Shown piece after piece: positions 35,376 through 47,905 of a stretch of 64,000 bases of DNA. Below the pieces are notes generated by a model. That model made no database searches. It was not told the origin of the DNA and saw nothing but the letters and a program-made list of their open reading frames with translations. Each line of letters opens with the position of its first letter. Position 1 is the stretch's first letter. Both the position numbers and the translations under genes were made by a program. Source of the stretch: Gordionus sp. m RMFG-2023 (lineage: Eukaryota > Nematomorpha > Gordioida > Chordodea > Parachordodidae); NCBI RefSeq assembly GCF_954871325.1, contig NC_088776.1:25964508-26028507 (forward strand), written 5' to 3'.

Positions 35376-36600
35376 AGCATAAATTTGTGATCTCGCACTA
35401 GGAATGTAAATTTATTATTTTCATTTATGTAATGGTATAAATCTTTATTTTATAAAATATTAACGCAAATTTAAATAATCTAAGATCAAACAATTATTTA
35501 TTTCCATTTGAAATATTATTTTTTAAGCCATTCAAAAAACAATTCTCTTAAACCATCTTAAAAAACATTGTAACATATACTTATGGAATAAAATAACATT
35601 CTTAAATTATTATGAATTAAAATATTTTTATTTAGTTTAAACAGTTTATATAAGGTTTAATAGCGTATTAGGCAATTGTACAAATATCATCATAGATTTT
35701 TCAATTAAATGATTTCCTTCTTGGAATAACATTATGTTACTTTTTTTATAAAATTTACAGTCTTATATAACAAGTAAATTTGAATGATTAAATTACAAAA
35801 TAAACTGATAAATAAATAAAATACAGGTTACGAGAAGGATAATGATGTTTAGGGTTGAACATTTTTGGTTTCATATCTTTTATTAAAATTAATACAGAAA
35901 AATTTGTTGCCTTCTAGTAGAGCCGGTAACTTAAAATGTGAGTGATGTGACACTAATTTTTCTGGTTATGAGATTAGGGCCCGATTTTTTTTCGAAGTCA
36001 ACTAGGTATTCCCTGTTATGGGCAATGTTTTATGGAATATCGGAGACGACCGCATTATTCTATGATATTTAAAAAAGGTGGATCCTATTGCATTTTAGGG
36101 AAATTTAGTATTTAATTAACAAATTGGTAAACAACCAACGCTATATATCATTACTAATACGAAAATATAAGTACAATTAGACGTTAATGATGAATTAAGG
36201 TTAGGCTTGTTAATCGATTCTTTCAAAAGGATCAAATCACGATCACGATTTTTTTAAAAATATGAATGAAAATCCAGGATCCAAAAATTTTCTAAAAAAA
36301 GATTAGCGATCACGGTCCTTTTATGATTCATAATACACATATGGGGAGGGTAGGTAGCGGGTGGGTTTAAGATATAATAAATATATTTGGGGTGGGGGGG
36401 GGGGGGGTTATCAATTAGATTTATAGATGAAATAGTGAAAAATATTTTACTGTAAAAAACTATTTAACTTTCTTTTGTAATTTTGGGAAGCATGTCATGG
36501 CTAGAAATTTAAAATTAATTCCCACTCATGATGTAACTCCTAGATTGGTTCATGCTAAGGCTAGATGTAGACTAGGGTTAAATTTAATGCAATCTAAAAT
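35376..36600. other. eIF6 upstream region and intergenic DNA
   Basis: The sequence directly upstream of the eIF6 start codon reads, on the minus strand, TAGTGCGAGATCACAAATTT before ATG. No clear TATA box position can be fixed in so A+T-rich a background. A patch at 36,180-36,345 repeats GATCACGATCACGATT and AGCGATCACGGTCC and may be a decayed MITE. A run of 13 G follows at about 36,395. Confidence 0.4.
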
Positions 36601-36639
36601 ATTAAATTAGGAATGTTAATATATTTTATTATCCAACAT

Positions 36640-37991
36640 GCTCGTACTCAGTGGGGGAATAGCAGAAGGTCAAATCCCTCCCCCATCCCAGAGCCAAAGA
36701 ATTCAGATATCTGTGAAAATATTATTGATTCCTACATATATATTATAATTTACAATTATCACAACAGAAATAAATACATTAATCGATTTCAAAATTTCCT
36801 TAGTATTATATTTATCTACCTTTTTCGGATTTCATAAATTATAAGTTGGGAAACGCAAAGCCCTATGAATTTAATATTTATCTACCTCGACTCGCAACAA
36901 GGCAAGCCCATCAGTTGATGAAAACTAAAAAAAAATTTATTTATTTCCCTCTTGGATACTTTCATATTTCAAATGAATGAAATGTTTTTGATTTAACATG
37001 CAGCATTTACAAATCTGCAAATATTATTTCCGCAGAATTCCTTAATTCAAATTTTGAGAGAGAAAAAATTTTAATATTTGGCAGATTTTTATAATGAAAA
37101 TGTTAAAGTATTCAATGATACACTACTAGCTGAATGCACGGTATTATAAATTAAATAAGGTTGATGATGTTTCAAAAAATACTGCTATAGATACTATTCA
37201 TGATTTCATATAAATTTTAGACTATTTTCCTAATAAATAAAATTATCATCTATTTTGGCAACCTTACCCTTATTACTTCTGCTGAAAGAACATTTTCTTC
37301 ATTAGCAAGAATAAATATCTGAGAAGTAGTTCTATCAAATAGCTCGGTTTCAGCCTATTTTAAAAAAAGGCTAACTCGATATTTTAGCCACAAATATATT
37401 GCCTATACATGAAAATTCCGCTAATAGATGTCTAAACCTTTATGCTATCTATTACCAAAACTACATGCTAGAGTTATTTTTTTATAGGTAAAATATTTAG
37501 TCAGCCGTAAAAATATGCTCAACTGAGAAATACTACGTCTGAAAATAGATTGAATGGGTGTTAGCTGTTCTTAATATACATAGGGAGTTGAAAACAAGCA
37601 CTGATAAAATCATTTAAAAATTAGCTCAATTCCAAAGAAGATTATTTCGCTGAATTGACCTGACACGTATTTTAAATGCTTAAAAAATTTATATTTTTTG
37701 GTAATGAATTATTTTTTGAGACATTTATAAACGCTTAAAAAATTTATATTTTTTGGTAATGAATGAATTATTTTTCGAGACATTTATTTTATAGTGATTC
37801 ATACGACGATTACTCATCTAATAATTTTTTATTAATTCATACCATAATTTGTAGATTAGAAATTGTCAATATTTTAAAGTAACTAACTAATAAATTTCTC
37901 CTTAAGATATTCTTAAAGAACTCCTGGAATAATTATAAAATAAATTAATTATATTCCCTCCCCCCAAAGTGAATTCCTGCGTACTTACCTG
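36640..37991 (+). mobile_element. hAT element with broken transposase end
   Basis: The left end is CATGCTCGTACTCAGTGGGG and the inverse right end is CAGGTAAGTACGCAGGAATT, a plausible diverged TIR pair next to G-runs, but the flanking 8-mers do not match. At about 37,255-37,330 the plus strand reads LTLITSAERTFSSLARINI, the hAT dimerisation core (TSAERTFS). Its usual downstream helix (LRSSM..RL..LA..) has decayed. Confidence 0.6.
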
Positions 37992-37999
37992 AACAGCAA

Positions 38000-39067
38000 A
38001 CCTGCCACATTTAGCAAACTCTAATAGATACTTATGGCTGCGGAGAATTGTAGAGCACCAATAAGTATCTATTCGTTTTAAAGAAATATTGCAAGCTATG
38101 ACCCCATATCTTGAAGAATCAGCGGTTAGTTTAGGCTGCATTACAATAAGAGTTAAGGATGTTAAATTATGAGAAATATTATATTTTAATAGAAATCAAA
38201 CTCACCTCATTAAGTAAAATCCAATAGATACTTATTGCGCCAAATAAGGTTTCTACTAACCTTAATCGAAATTGGTAGCAAGTAAATCAGAAAATATCAT
38301 AACTTAATACTATTTTTGATAGTTTATATATCAAATTTATTAATTTAAATATATCTATGGTTTTTCTTTAAATATTTTTTTTTTATATTCAAAACTATTA
38401 GTTTCAAATATGTAGGACAGGTGCGTAGCCAATTGTGAATTGAAAGTATTTATATCGGTAAAATTCTATTAAATTTTACCAAAAAGTAAAAAATAATTTA
38501 AATATTTCTTACTTGTTTGTTAATATTTTTCCCAAGAATATTTATAGTATATTTTCATACATTTTTTAAACCTTAAACATTGAACGATATAAGAATATTT
38601 ATCGACAAAAAAATGTAATTTATTATAAAAAATATATAACTCAAACCCATTAATAATTTCAGAAATTATAATGACTGATTTATAAAAAATATATTATTAT
38701 AATTACACAAAAATTTCATGCAATTCAAAAAATGATAAGGATTTGGTTCTGGTTATAAGAATCGTTTAAGAATCGTTATATAATTTTATTATAACTTAGA
38801 AAACTAAGTGATAATAACGACTAAAGATTTCATGAGATTTATATGTTTTTTAAAAATGATTTTGAGATTTGCAAACCTCGACCCCTATACCTATTAAAAC
38901 TAATCTTTCCAATATAAAGGTGGATTTAATTGAAGATCACTATAAAATAGCCGTTTTTATTCCACTTTTGGATACATTAATTTACAATTAATATTACCTA
39001 GAAGTCATTTATATTAAATCTTGATATTGAAGAAATTAAATATTTAGCTCAATTTTATTTAGATATA
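38000..39067. other. Stretch with one unpaired hAT end and a small inverted motif
   Basis: CAGGTGCGTAGCCAATTG at 38,419 is a hAT-type terminus without a partner. AATAGATACTTAT occurs at about 38,025 and 38,222 and inverted at 38,060, so it may mark a decayed MITE. No coding sequence. Confidence 0.4.
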
Positions 39068-39604
39068 AATGTATCTAGTGTTTGCAACAGTCCGGTCCCG
39101 TCCGGTCTTATCCTTTTTTCTAAAATAAGACCAGATCGTGGACCGTTAATTCAAGTAAGACCAGACCGTGGAACTGTCGGTCCAGTCCGGTACGTATGGT
39201 CCGATCCCTTCTAAAAAAATGTTTTTTTGTTAAGCTATAAAAGTTTTATTCTGAATTAAATTTATCAAAAATAAATGTGTAAATTACCGATATTTTATTT
39301 ATACCATTATATCATTTTTATTATATTATACAATTTATTAATGTATTTTATTTGTAAACTAATTATTTAAATAAAATTTAAATCAAGATCACATAATTAT
39401 AAATTATAGATTATAACAAAATAATATTTCACTAAAAATGTACAACTATCATATGATATGTAATATAAACATATTAAGTAAACGATTACGAGTTAGAAAA
39501 AATCATAATGACAAAAGGACAATATTGAACATAAATAATAAAATAATGTAAAATACAAAATAAATATAAGCGAAACCAGCAAATATATTTAAAAAACCCC
39601 TCCT

Positions 39605-39811
39605 CTAATCATCAGGAGAGATCGAATTGATAAAACAAACAATTAAATTAGCCATAAGTATGGGAATTGCGATACTCTTCCTTAAGTAAAAGACATCGCG
39701 AGGCTCCCCAGAAATTTTCTTGATTAGGAGGCCAACGTCTTTAAAAAACTTTTTAGCCAAATCACCATATGTTCTTAACCCTTTCGCGCCCGGAATATTT
39801 TCCATGAACAA
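39605..39811 (-). pseudogene. Orphan open frame, 68 codons, unidentified
   Basis: The first 10 codons come from the end of the piggyBac-like MITE. The remainder reads GDLAKKFFKDVGLLIKKISG then EPRDVFYLRKSIAIPIL, a compositionally normal helical protein. It reminds me of repeat proteins of invertebrate transposons with a GEPRxxxFLxQRIS pattern, but I cannot name the family. It ends shortly after SISPDD. It is probably a scrap of a larger gene. Confidence 0.3.
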
Positions 39812-40020
39812 AAAATACTTGTACTTTGATATAATAAAATAATGATTTTGACATTTTGATATAATAAATAAATGATTTTGACAGGTTAAGGATAAAATAC
39901 TATTAATAAATATTGTTTTATAAATTAATATCTTTAAGTACCAACCATTAGTTTCTTTAAATATAAGAATTAATTGATTAAAAATTTTGATGACAAATGA
40001 TCTCGCTGGGCGCGAAAGGG
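39775..40020. mobile_element. piggyBac-like MITE, 242 bp
   Basis: Perfect 13-bp TIRs CCCTTTCGCGCCC (39,779-39,791) and GGGCGCGAAAGGG (40,008-40,020). The left flank is TTAA, the piggyBac target, but the right flank is AAGT, so one flank has changed or the assignment is only partial. The interior repeats TTTGATATAATAAA..ATGATTTTGACA twice. Confidence 0.65.
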
Positions 40021-41135
40021 AAGTGGAGCAAATGATTGGTACGAATATGTAATTAGAAGAATCAGCGCTGTATTTGACAATCTTAAAATTTTACGCACTG
40101 TTCAGAGCGTCCTTGTGGGAGTTCGTGTCCAGACATTAGAAACCACTGCCTATTATTTCAAAAGAATATTAAACTATTACAAATTTATTAAATATAATTT
40201 AGATCAATTTGATTTGCATATTCACAATTAGTTTTTCTTTTTGATATATATAATGTGATAGATATTTGATTATAAAAACTGATTTATATATAAATATTCT
40301 AATTATCTGCTAAAAAATTAAAATATTGCTCCATTTTTTATCCATCCACAATACCATACAATATTTCGTTAATCTTGGGTTTTTAATATAGGTTCTTACC
40401 TAATCATATATAAGTGGGTTAATTTGATGAAAATTTTATTCATCTATTTAAAATTTTGAGCTCTCACTTTAACATCTTATAAATTTGAATTTGATAGATT
40501 TTTTCCATTTGCACTACTAATACTACTTTCCAAATTAATAGTTATTCTTTCACAGAGGGTGGTGGTTCAATAATATTATCTCTCTATGATTTCAATTTCT
40601 AAAAAAATATAATACTACCTACTAAATTATATCATTTGACGAATGAATGAAACGGAAGAATATAAAAAGTAAACGATGAATGAGATTATAAAGTGTTAGG
40701 CATTAAATCCTGTTTTATGTGTCGCAATTCATGGTAAATTTTTATCTTTTTTAATCGGTCTTTGGTCGGACCAGACCATCGGACCGTGTTGTCGGACAGT
40801 ACCTTCCCGTCGTACCCAATAGTCAAATGAGACCGAACTGGACCGTTGGTTCTACCGGAACACTGCAAACACTAAATGTATCTGAAGACCTATTTTTCAG
40901 AATTTAAATCTTGTTATGAACGATTATTTTTAGTAGATAATCCTCTAGGAAACATTATGGAAGCATTGCATACTTTAATTAATATATATTTGTTTTAAAA
41001 ATATATTAAAATTACTGTAATATATGCACAAATCAGGACCTTCTTCTTTACGGAGAATAAAATCTTATCTCAGATGTGCGACATAAGAAAATAAATTGTA
41101 TGAACCAGCTCTACTCAACACACATAGAGATTTAA

Positions 41136-41684
41136 CCCCCAATCAGCGTCTACATGAGCGGGAAGGGTAGGAAGAGTTTGCATCTTATTTTTTTGAGGGG
41201 GAAGGGGGTAGGCTGCTTTAATGGGGGTAGGATAAAAATTTTGGGGGGTTATTAAATTTTGAGATAAAATAGGACACAATTTATTGCTGTAAAAATTAAT
41301 ACTTTTATTATAGAATTATTATAATACAATTATTGACCAAATCTATATATTGCAAACAATCATACACATTGTTTTCCAAATCAGCAAGCTCATAATGCCA
41401 TACTAATTAATTCATTGTAAATAATGGAGGTTTTAATTCAATTTATTATCTAAAAAATAAATTCTTTATATTCACAAAATATCGATAGTTGGTAGTAGAG
41501 ATAGATTAATTTAAGTTATCCTTATAAATTCTCTGAAAAGAGTATCAATATAATTATAAAGGTGAAAATAATAATAAAGAGACACTGCCGCCGAAGGTGG
41601 TGGAATTTTTTAGGGGGGTAGGCAAAGGTTTTTAAGGGGATTTGCATCCAGTGAAAATCCTGTCATGTAGACGCTGCCCCCAAT
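41136..41684. mobile_element. hAT MITE 41144-41676, TSD CCCCCAAT
   Basis: TIR CAGCGTCTACATGA at both ends (inverted). Perfect CCCCCAAT 8-mers lie at 41,136-41,143 and 41,677-41,684. Both ends have GGGGGTAGG words. 533 bp, non-coding. Confidence 0.93.
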
Positions 41685-42897
41685 ACAGAAAAACTTATTA
41701 AAAAATTTGCATAATAGCAAAGATTAATTTTTAATTATGAAAGATATATTGACTGAGAGATTGGATTAACTTTTTAAATTATCATATTGCGATATAAAAT
41801 ATATTTTGGTAATTAATTGTTCATAACTATTATTATATTTAGCAAAAAGGCTCTATCTTAGCTCGGATATTTTTTTAGAATTCTAAATAGCTATCCGAAT
41901 ATAATATGATTTTTAGATTTTATAAAAAACGATTTGGGTCCACTATATCGAATATTAAAAAATATCAAAAAGACAAATAAGCTAAAATGGCGACCAATAT
42001 GGCCTCTAAAGTTTGAAGCGAGAGAATTTAAAATATTAATTTTGTAACAAATTTTGAATTTCATAATATGTTAATAAAAGAGAATTTAACCAATCAGCTT
42101 AATTTTTTTCAATTCTAATTGTTTTGTCCCAAACTTAAAATTTTATTTATTTTAGTAAAAAAAGAAGCAAAACATATTTTTTGCTGGTATTTTTAATTTA
42201 CAATTTCTATGTAAAAAATTTTAAGTCATACAACTAATAATGATATTTACATTTATCAGAGACCAATACCCAAAAATAAATCTATTTTAAAAATTTATAA
42301 ACTGACAAGATGGTGCTGATAATGTTTCTATTATTTTAATTTGCATAACTTAATTTTAAATGTTAAGTAGTACTTTGTTATTTATTAGTATTGGAGAATA
42401 CTTATTAATATTTTCTATAGACTGAATGGAGTATTGAGAGATCTATATTTATGGGGAAGTTGATCCACTAAAATTTAATTTTAATAGAAAATAAAATATC
42501 ATAATCATTCATATCAGATTTGCTCTGGGTAGGATATGACCCTTTTGATTGATTATAGAATGTGCACCTTTATTTACTATATAAATATAATAATTGTGTA
42601 ATTAGAATAGCATAAAATATCTGAATTAATAGAATTTAAAAAAATTGTTTACCTTTATACTTTCTATTTATATTAACTCAAAGTATTATGCTTGGTTGAT
42701 TATTGAAAAATGGTAATTAGCTTGTAAATTCAATTAAAATAAGCCGTAAATGATATTCACCTTTTCGTAAGGCTACAAACGGTATAAACATAATCCTAAT
42801 TCGAGGCTACGGTTAGTATACTTTCATATCTCATGTCAATCAAAATCTATGATATGCAAAAAAACAAAAAAAAAGTGTTCTAACTGTTTTTCTGAAT
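41685..42897. other. Stretch without recognised genes
   Basis: A+T-rich. TGGCGACCAATATGGCC at about 41,990 resembles the inverse of a patch at 23,385, possibly a decayed shared MITE. Nothing else could be assigned. Confidence 0.35.
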
Positions 42898-42945
42898 ATA
42901 ATTCCTTATTCAGGGAAGGACATAATTCCTTATTCAGGGAAGGAC
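42898..42945. repeat. 24-bp perfect tandem duplication abutting a hAT end
   Basis: ATAATTCCTTATTCAGGGAA plus GGAC occurs twice in a row (42,898-42,921 and 42,922-42,945). The second copy runs directly into the CAGGG terminus of the ZMYM1-like hAT. Confidence 0.85.
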
Positions 42946-43473
42946 AGGGCCGCTAAGGCCTTGTGTTCATTTTTTTATAGCGGCCTCATTTTTATAGAGA
43001 TTTCGCCCCCATACTCCCATTTAGCAGGCCTTCGGCCGGGTTCCCTTAAATGGATTCTTCGAATTACATGATTTTTATTACTTCTTATTTTTAAAAATAA
43101 GTTCAAACGATTTACATTTTTAATAAAAAAATGAATAGTATGACACGATAATCATATATTTTATTTTTAAATGTATATCTAAAATCATATTCATCGCACA
43201 TATAAAAAAAATATTCATTGCACATCATATATATTTTATATTAGATTTACAACGATATTGCACTATAAAATCAAATCATACATCATATGTTGTTAAATAT
43301 AAAATATTACATACACAATATATAAGATCAATTAATTATACATATAAAATTATTACAATTATACAATATTGCACAGAGAATAGAATTGCTGCACTTATAA
43401 AATCAGGCATCGATCATATTGTAAATAGATATAAATAAGATTTAAATAAAAGAATTAAGATAACAAATAATTT

Positions 43474-43950
43474 TTACGTTAATAAATCTCTCATTAACTT
43501 TGAACCTTTGCGCAAATAAACAAGAATATCTTCTAGTTCAATCTGCGCTAATAGTTCTCGTTCAATTGACATCATTAAAAACGCTTCTAATTTTTCGCCT
43601 ATATTAGCTCGCAGCCTATTTTTTATAATTTTTAATTTACTAAATGTTCTCTCGCAATTAACCTGCATAAATGACAAAGTTAAAATGTATTCATATGCCA
43701 AAAATAAATCAGTGTATGCACATGTGTGCATATTGTATCTTTTAAGAATTTCATACATGCATATTAAACACTAGTTACATTCATTATCACATTCTGAGTT
43801 ATTATCATATTGTAATATTTCATCTTCATCATTTGGCTCCTCACTTGTACATACGATATCATCGTACGTTTCATTTAATTGTGATATTAAATCTTTGAAT
43901 ACACTGGTAAATGAACACAATTCGTCAAGTAATTTAACACTCAATATATT
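43474..43950 (-). pseudogene. ZMYM1-like hAT transposase, C-terminal part
   Basis: Minus strand from the insertion point: LSVKLLDELCSFTSVFKDLI, an acidic linker (TSEEPNDEDEILQYD), a stop at about 43,769, then YEILKRYNMHTCAYTDLFLA, LSFMQVNCERTFSKLKIIKN and RLRANIGEKLEAFLMMSIER. NCERTFSKLKIIKNRLR is the dimerisation core of the ZMYM1-like hAT group. It ends with LLAQIELEDILVYLRKG and a normal stop after MRDLLT. Only the linker is damaged, so this is a young copy. Confidence 0.87.
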
Positions 43951-44652
43951 TAGGCCTAAAATGAATTATTTGTTATTCGAAATTCAATTCGATTAATATT
44001 TTATGAATACGTACAGCACAATTATTCAATTCGAAATTTCAAATTGAATAGTATAATGAGGAAAAATATTCGTCAAATAGTAAACTTTTTATTATTCAAT
44101 TCGAATTATTTGTATTATTCGAAATTATTTATTTATAAATATTCGTAATTTTTCGTAAATATTTTATTTTTTCGTTAATATTCGTAAATCGTAAGTAAAT
44201 AATAAAAAAGAATTATAGGGGAGACCGGGGATAGTGTGTTCCCGGGGTAGGTATTTCCTTCTCAAATAATTTAAAAATTAATAAAGTTTAAGATTTGTAA
44301 TTTAAGCCAAATATGTATTATAATAAGGTGCTTAAGTAGGTCCAAAATTGTTTCGGACAAAATTGCTCATGAAAAATTTTAAATGCAAATTTAAGTTTCA
44401 ACATACCCAAAGTAACTTTTTTTAAATTTTACATTTTCACTAATAACTTTTTTTATAAAAGTTGTTCAGACTTAATATAAATTCTAAATGAATCTCCATT
44501 TTATCATATATAAAAATATTGACAATCATTATGTTAATTTAATATTTTAAATTTAATTTTTAAATGATCCTGTGGACCTGGGGAAGGTATTAGCGGGGTG
44601 CGTCTTTTCCTTTTACATACATTCATTAAAATATTGGTTCTGATTTTGTAAA

Positions 44653-46683
44653 ATGGTTCAAACATATATTAGAAAACTAACAAAGAAAATAATGATAATT
44701 AAAAGGCAAGTATTCTTCAAATGCTGAAAGATAAGATACCTTTGACAGTTATAACCATGAATACGAATTTAAGTTATGGGAGGTATATTTATATATTTAA
44801 ATTAGTATATATTTAAGAAACTAAGCATTAAGAGGTATAATAAATTGTTCAAAAGGAATGAAGATTTTCAAGAGCGATATCTTCACAGATCAGTATTTTC
44901 TCCTATTCAAGAAGCTAAATTAACAGATTATTTAATTAAAGGATCAAGATTATTTTCAGGATTATGCCCTAAACAAGTATTTTAATACTTTGTTATAACA
45001 TATATCTCTGTAAAATGATTTTTTTATAATCTTTAAATTTTGCCATGGTATTTCTTTAGTTAAATAATAATATACTTGATAAAATTTTTTTTAATTATTT
45101 ACATTATATGTTAATGAAATATCTTTATTAATTTTAAAATACTTTAAAGTGAGAATTTAACTTATACATTAGAATGATATTTATTTAAGTGTGTATGATA
45201 TATATGTAAATAAAATGATGCTGCCATGTGTATATATTAATTTTAAAATGATACTGCCATGTATATATATTAATTTTAAAATGATGCTGCCATGTATTAA
45301 TATTAATATTAATTTTAAAATGATTTATTCATTGTAGCATTATATATATTATATCATGCATTAAATCATATCTTACCTATATATTAAAGATTTAATTATG
45401 TGTGTATGATATATATTTAAAATAAAATGATGCTGCCATGTATATTAATTTTAAAATGATTTATTCATTGATTTAGCATTAAATTATATCATGCATTAAA
45501 ACATATTTTGGTTCTTACCTATACATTAGAGGTTTAATTATGTGATATATTTTATTATATTAATTATAAAATAAATTCAGAATAAAATTTAAGAATTAGG
45601 ATTTTAATTAGATTGCCTTAATATATAAATAATTTAATGTCTTATGTTTAAATTTAGGTTAGAGTTTTAGCTTATCAAATGGCCAAGAGGTATAGTTTAC
45701 AAGTACCAAAATCTTGGGAAATAACTCAATCAGATGGTGAAGACTGGTTTGGAGCATTTATTAAAAGAAATCCAACTATTTCTTTGAGAACACCAGAGGC
45801 TACAAGTATAGCCAGGGCTACCAATTTCAATATGAAAATGGTTGATTTATTTTTTAATAATTATTTGACTGTCACAAAGGAAAATAACTTTCTACCATGT
45901 GATATATATAATATGGATGAAACTGGTAAATTAAAATATATATGATAGCAAATCTTTAATATTTTCATAGGATTAACAACAGTTCAACGGCCTAATAAAG
46001 TTATTGCAAGGAAAGGCGAAAAACAGGTTGGGGCAATTACTACATCAGAACGTGGTACACTTATGACCTTGGCAATTTCTGTCAATGCTCTAGGAAATTC
46101 TATTCCACCTATGTTTATATATCCCAGGAAAAAATTTTATGATCATTATTTAAGAGATGGCCCTGTAGGATGCATTGGCGTGTCCAATGGTTCTGGATGG
46201 ATGCTGGCTGAAGATTTTATATATTTTTTAAATCATTTTATAAAATACACTAAGCCCAGTCAAGATAAAAAAGTTTTGCTTATATTAGATAATCATAAAT
46301 CTCACCAATCTATTGAAGTCATTGAGCTGTGCTCTGACAGTGGTATAGTTCTATTGACTCTCCCTCCCCATTGCACTCACAAACTCCAACCATTGGATAG
46401 AACTGTTTTTGGACCTCTAAAAAAATATTACAACAGTGCCTTGGATGCTTGGATGAGAATGCATCCAGAGAAAAGTTTTACTATATATGATATCCCTGGA
46501 GTAGTAAAGAATGTCCTTCCAAAAGTCACCTCAGCTTCAAATATCCAAAAGGGTTTTGAATCCTCAGGTATATGGCCCCTAAATTCTTTAATTTTTAATG
46601 AAGAAAATTATAATCCTTTATATTATAATAATAATAATAACGATCCTAATGAGAATTTAAATTTACCTGAAATTATTTCGTAA
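44653..46683 (+). pseudogene. pogo/jerky-like transposase with CENP-B-type HTH and DDD catalytic core
   Basis: Exons by GT-AG: 44,653-44,782 (MVQTYIRKLTKK.., frame disturbed), 44,818-44,976 (SVFSPIQEAKLTDYLIKGSR..), 45,658-45,925 (VRVLAYQMAKRYSLQVPKSW, then DWFGAFIKRNPTISLRTPEA), 45,971-46,683. Introns are 35, 681 and 45 nt. The N-terminal part is the psq/CENP-B-like DNA-binding region. The catalytic triad shows in NMDETG, LILDNHKSHQS and LQPLDRTVFGPLKKYYN. Between them lies TTVQRPNKVIARKGEKQVGA then ISVNALGNSIPPMFIYPRKK. The transposase would cut and paste the element at TA. Exon 1 contains a frame break. After the stop at 46,681 the frame changes but the family sequence continues (ILTSSPYKKIARSR, about 46,800), so the copy is probably inactive yet young. 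Confidence 0.9.
44977..45657 (+). repeat. pogo intron 2 with a 35-bp minisatellite
   Basis: Intron of 681 nt. Between 45,190 and 45,460 the unit AAAATGATGCTGCCATGTAT followed by ATATTAATTTT recurs at least four times, three of them in a row. The other introns of this gene are 35 and 45 nt. The matching intron in the second pogo copy carries a different minisatellite. Confidence 0.75.
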
Positions 46684-46884
46684 CCATCTGTCAGTGATAG
46701 TCCTGTTCATCATCTTCTCACGTAAAAAAAGATTTTGCTCCATTAATTATTAGTCCCCATCCAACAATATTTAAAAAAACAACACGTAATCAAATAACTT
46801 CAGCCATTTTAACCTCTTCACCTTACAAAAAAATAGCCAGATCTAGGGCTAATAATCTAAAAAAAAAATCAAACCAATAATAAA

Positions 46885-47016
46885 ATGAATGCTGGCAAAA
46901 AAGAATTTTGTTTAGTGTGCCACAAAAACTATCAAACTCACCACCATAATGAAGATTGGTTCCAATGCCGTAATTGTCATTTATGGGCACATGGATCATG
47001 TTGTGATTTTAATTAA
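46885..47016 (+). pseudogene. PHD-like zinc finger tail of the pogo transposase
   Basis: A 43-codon open frame in a different frame from the main transposase: KKEFCLVCHKNYQTHH then EDWFQCRNCHLWAHGSCCDF. The spacing C-x2-C ... C-x2-C-x2-WxH-x2-C matches the single PHD-like finger at the C-terminus of many jerky/pogo transposases in invertebrates. It is probably part of the ancestral protein, now out of frame; an unseen intron could also join it. Confidence 0.75.
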
Positions 47017-47754
47017 TTTTTTATATGTAATAAATGTGTTGTAATAATATGTTTGTTATGATTTTTGTATGAAAAAAAATGAATAAAATGCTTAGAAAGT
47101 GATAGTCTAAAACATGCCCCGCAAAAGGATAATACGTCCCCCGTCTCTTTTTCATGACTCAAAAATTTTCATTTTTTTAAAATTTAAATTTAAAAAATTA
47201 TATAATATTTTTTTATTAGATATTAATTTCTACCGTAGATAATTATATAAAGAATAAAATAACATAAAAATTATTTTGATAAATTATTTCTCCTCCTTTT
47301 CACAGCCTCTCAATTTTTTATGGACAATATAACCCCGGTCTCCCCTAATTAAATTTTCCTAGTGAATATCATTTCGTTTTACTTTATTTTATTTCCTATT
47401 TTTCATATATTCATAATCAAATCATAAGTTATATTTTCTGATAAAAAGTTTAATGAAAATGGAAACCCAACAAAGTAAACTAATAATATAATTAATTTAT
47501 TTTGATGTTTAGATTTAAAGCAAAATAAAGAATTCCTAATAATGCATTGAATTCTGTTTCTTCAACTTCTTTAGTAGATCTCTTCAATCATTTTTGGTGT
47601 TATAAACAAGTCAAAACATTTTTCTGGAGTGGCTGCTTCTTTCCCATATTCTTACTCCTGGCAGATGAATAACGAAATTTTGTCGATGAGTTCTTATTCC
47701 TTGATTAGGAAAATCCTTTTCCATTTAGTAACCTATTTCCCGTGTTGTTGAAAA

Positions 47755-47905
47755 TGGCAACTGATATATTGTCCATTCAGGGATCTTCGGCTTCATGTGA
47801 GCGGTTATTCCCAATAAGGACAAATATGATAATGTAGAAAAAAATAATTTTGCTAGAAAAACTTATTATTATCCAATTCGGATCTAGAATAATTATATTT
47901 TGATG
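47755..47905 (+). pseudogene. C-terminal transposase scrap of the nested hAT
   Basis: The plus strand reads LSIQGSSASCERLFPIRTNM, a stop, then KKIILLEKLIIIQFGSR. SSASCERLF is the hAT dimerisation core. It is the only coding trace of the 43,951-48,305 element and lies on the strand opposite to the ZMYM1-like host transposon. Confidence 0.75.

Larger units (their letters stand above)
39068..40882. mobile_element. hAT element 39076-40874, TSD AATGTATC
   Basis: TIRs TAGTGTTTGCAACAGTCCGG and, inverted, TAGTGTTTGCAGTGTTCCGG. Identical AATGTATC 8-mers lie at 39,068-39,075 and 40,875-40,882. GGTCCGGTC/GGACCG words fill the first and last 110 bp. The 1799-bp body has no readable hAT transposase. It carries the piggyBac-like MITE at 39,779-40,020 and an orphan open frame beside it. 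Confidence 0.93.
44216..47347 (+). mobile_element. pogo/jerky-like DNA transposon 44218-47345, nearly whole
   Basis: Perfect 13-bp TIRs GGGGAGACCGGGG (44,218-44,230) and CCCCGGTCTCCCC (47,333-47,345), flanked on both sides by TA, the target of the Tc1/mariner/pogo group. It is 3128 bp and holds a four-exon transposase and a zinc-finger tail. It lies inside the hAT at 43,951-48,305 and is the youngest layer of the nest. A second copy begins at 60,908 with the same TIR. Confidence 0.95.
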
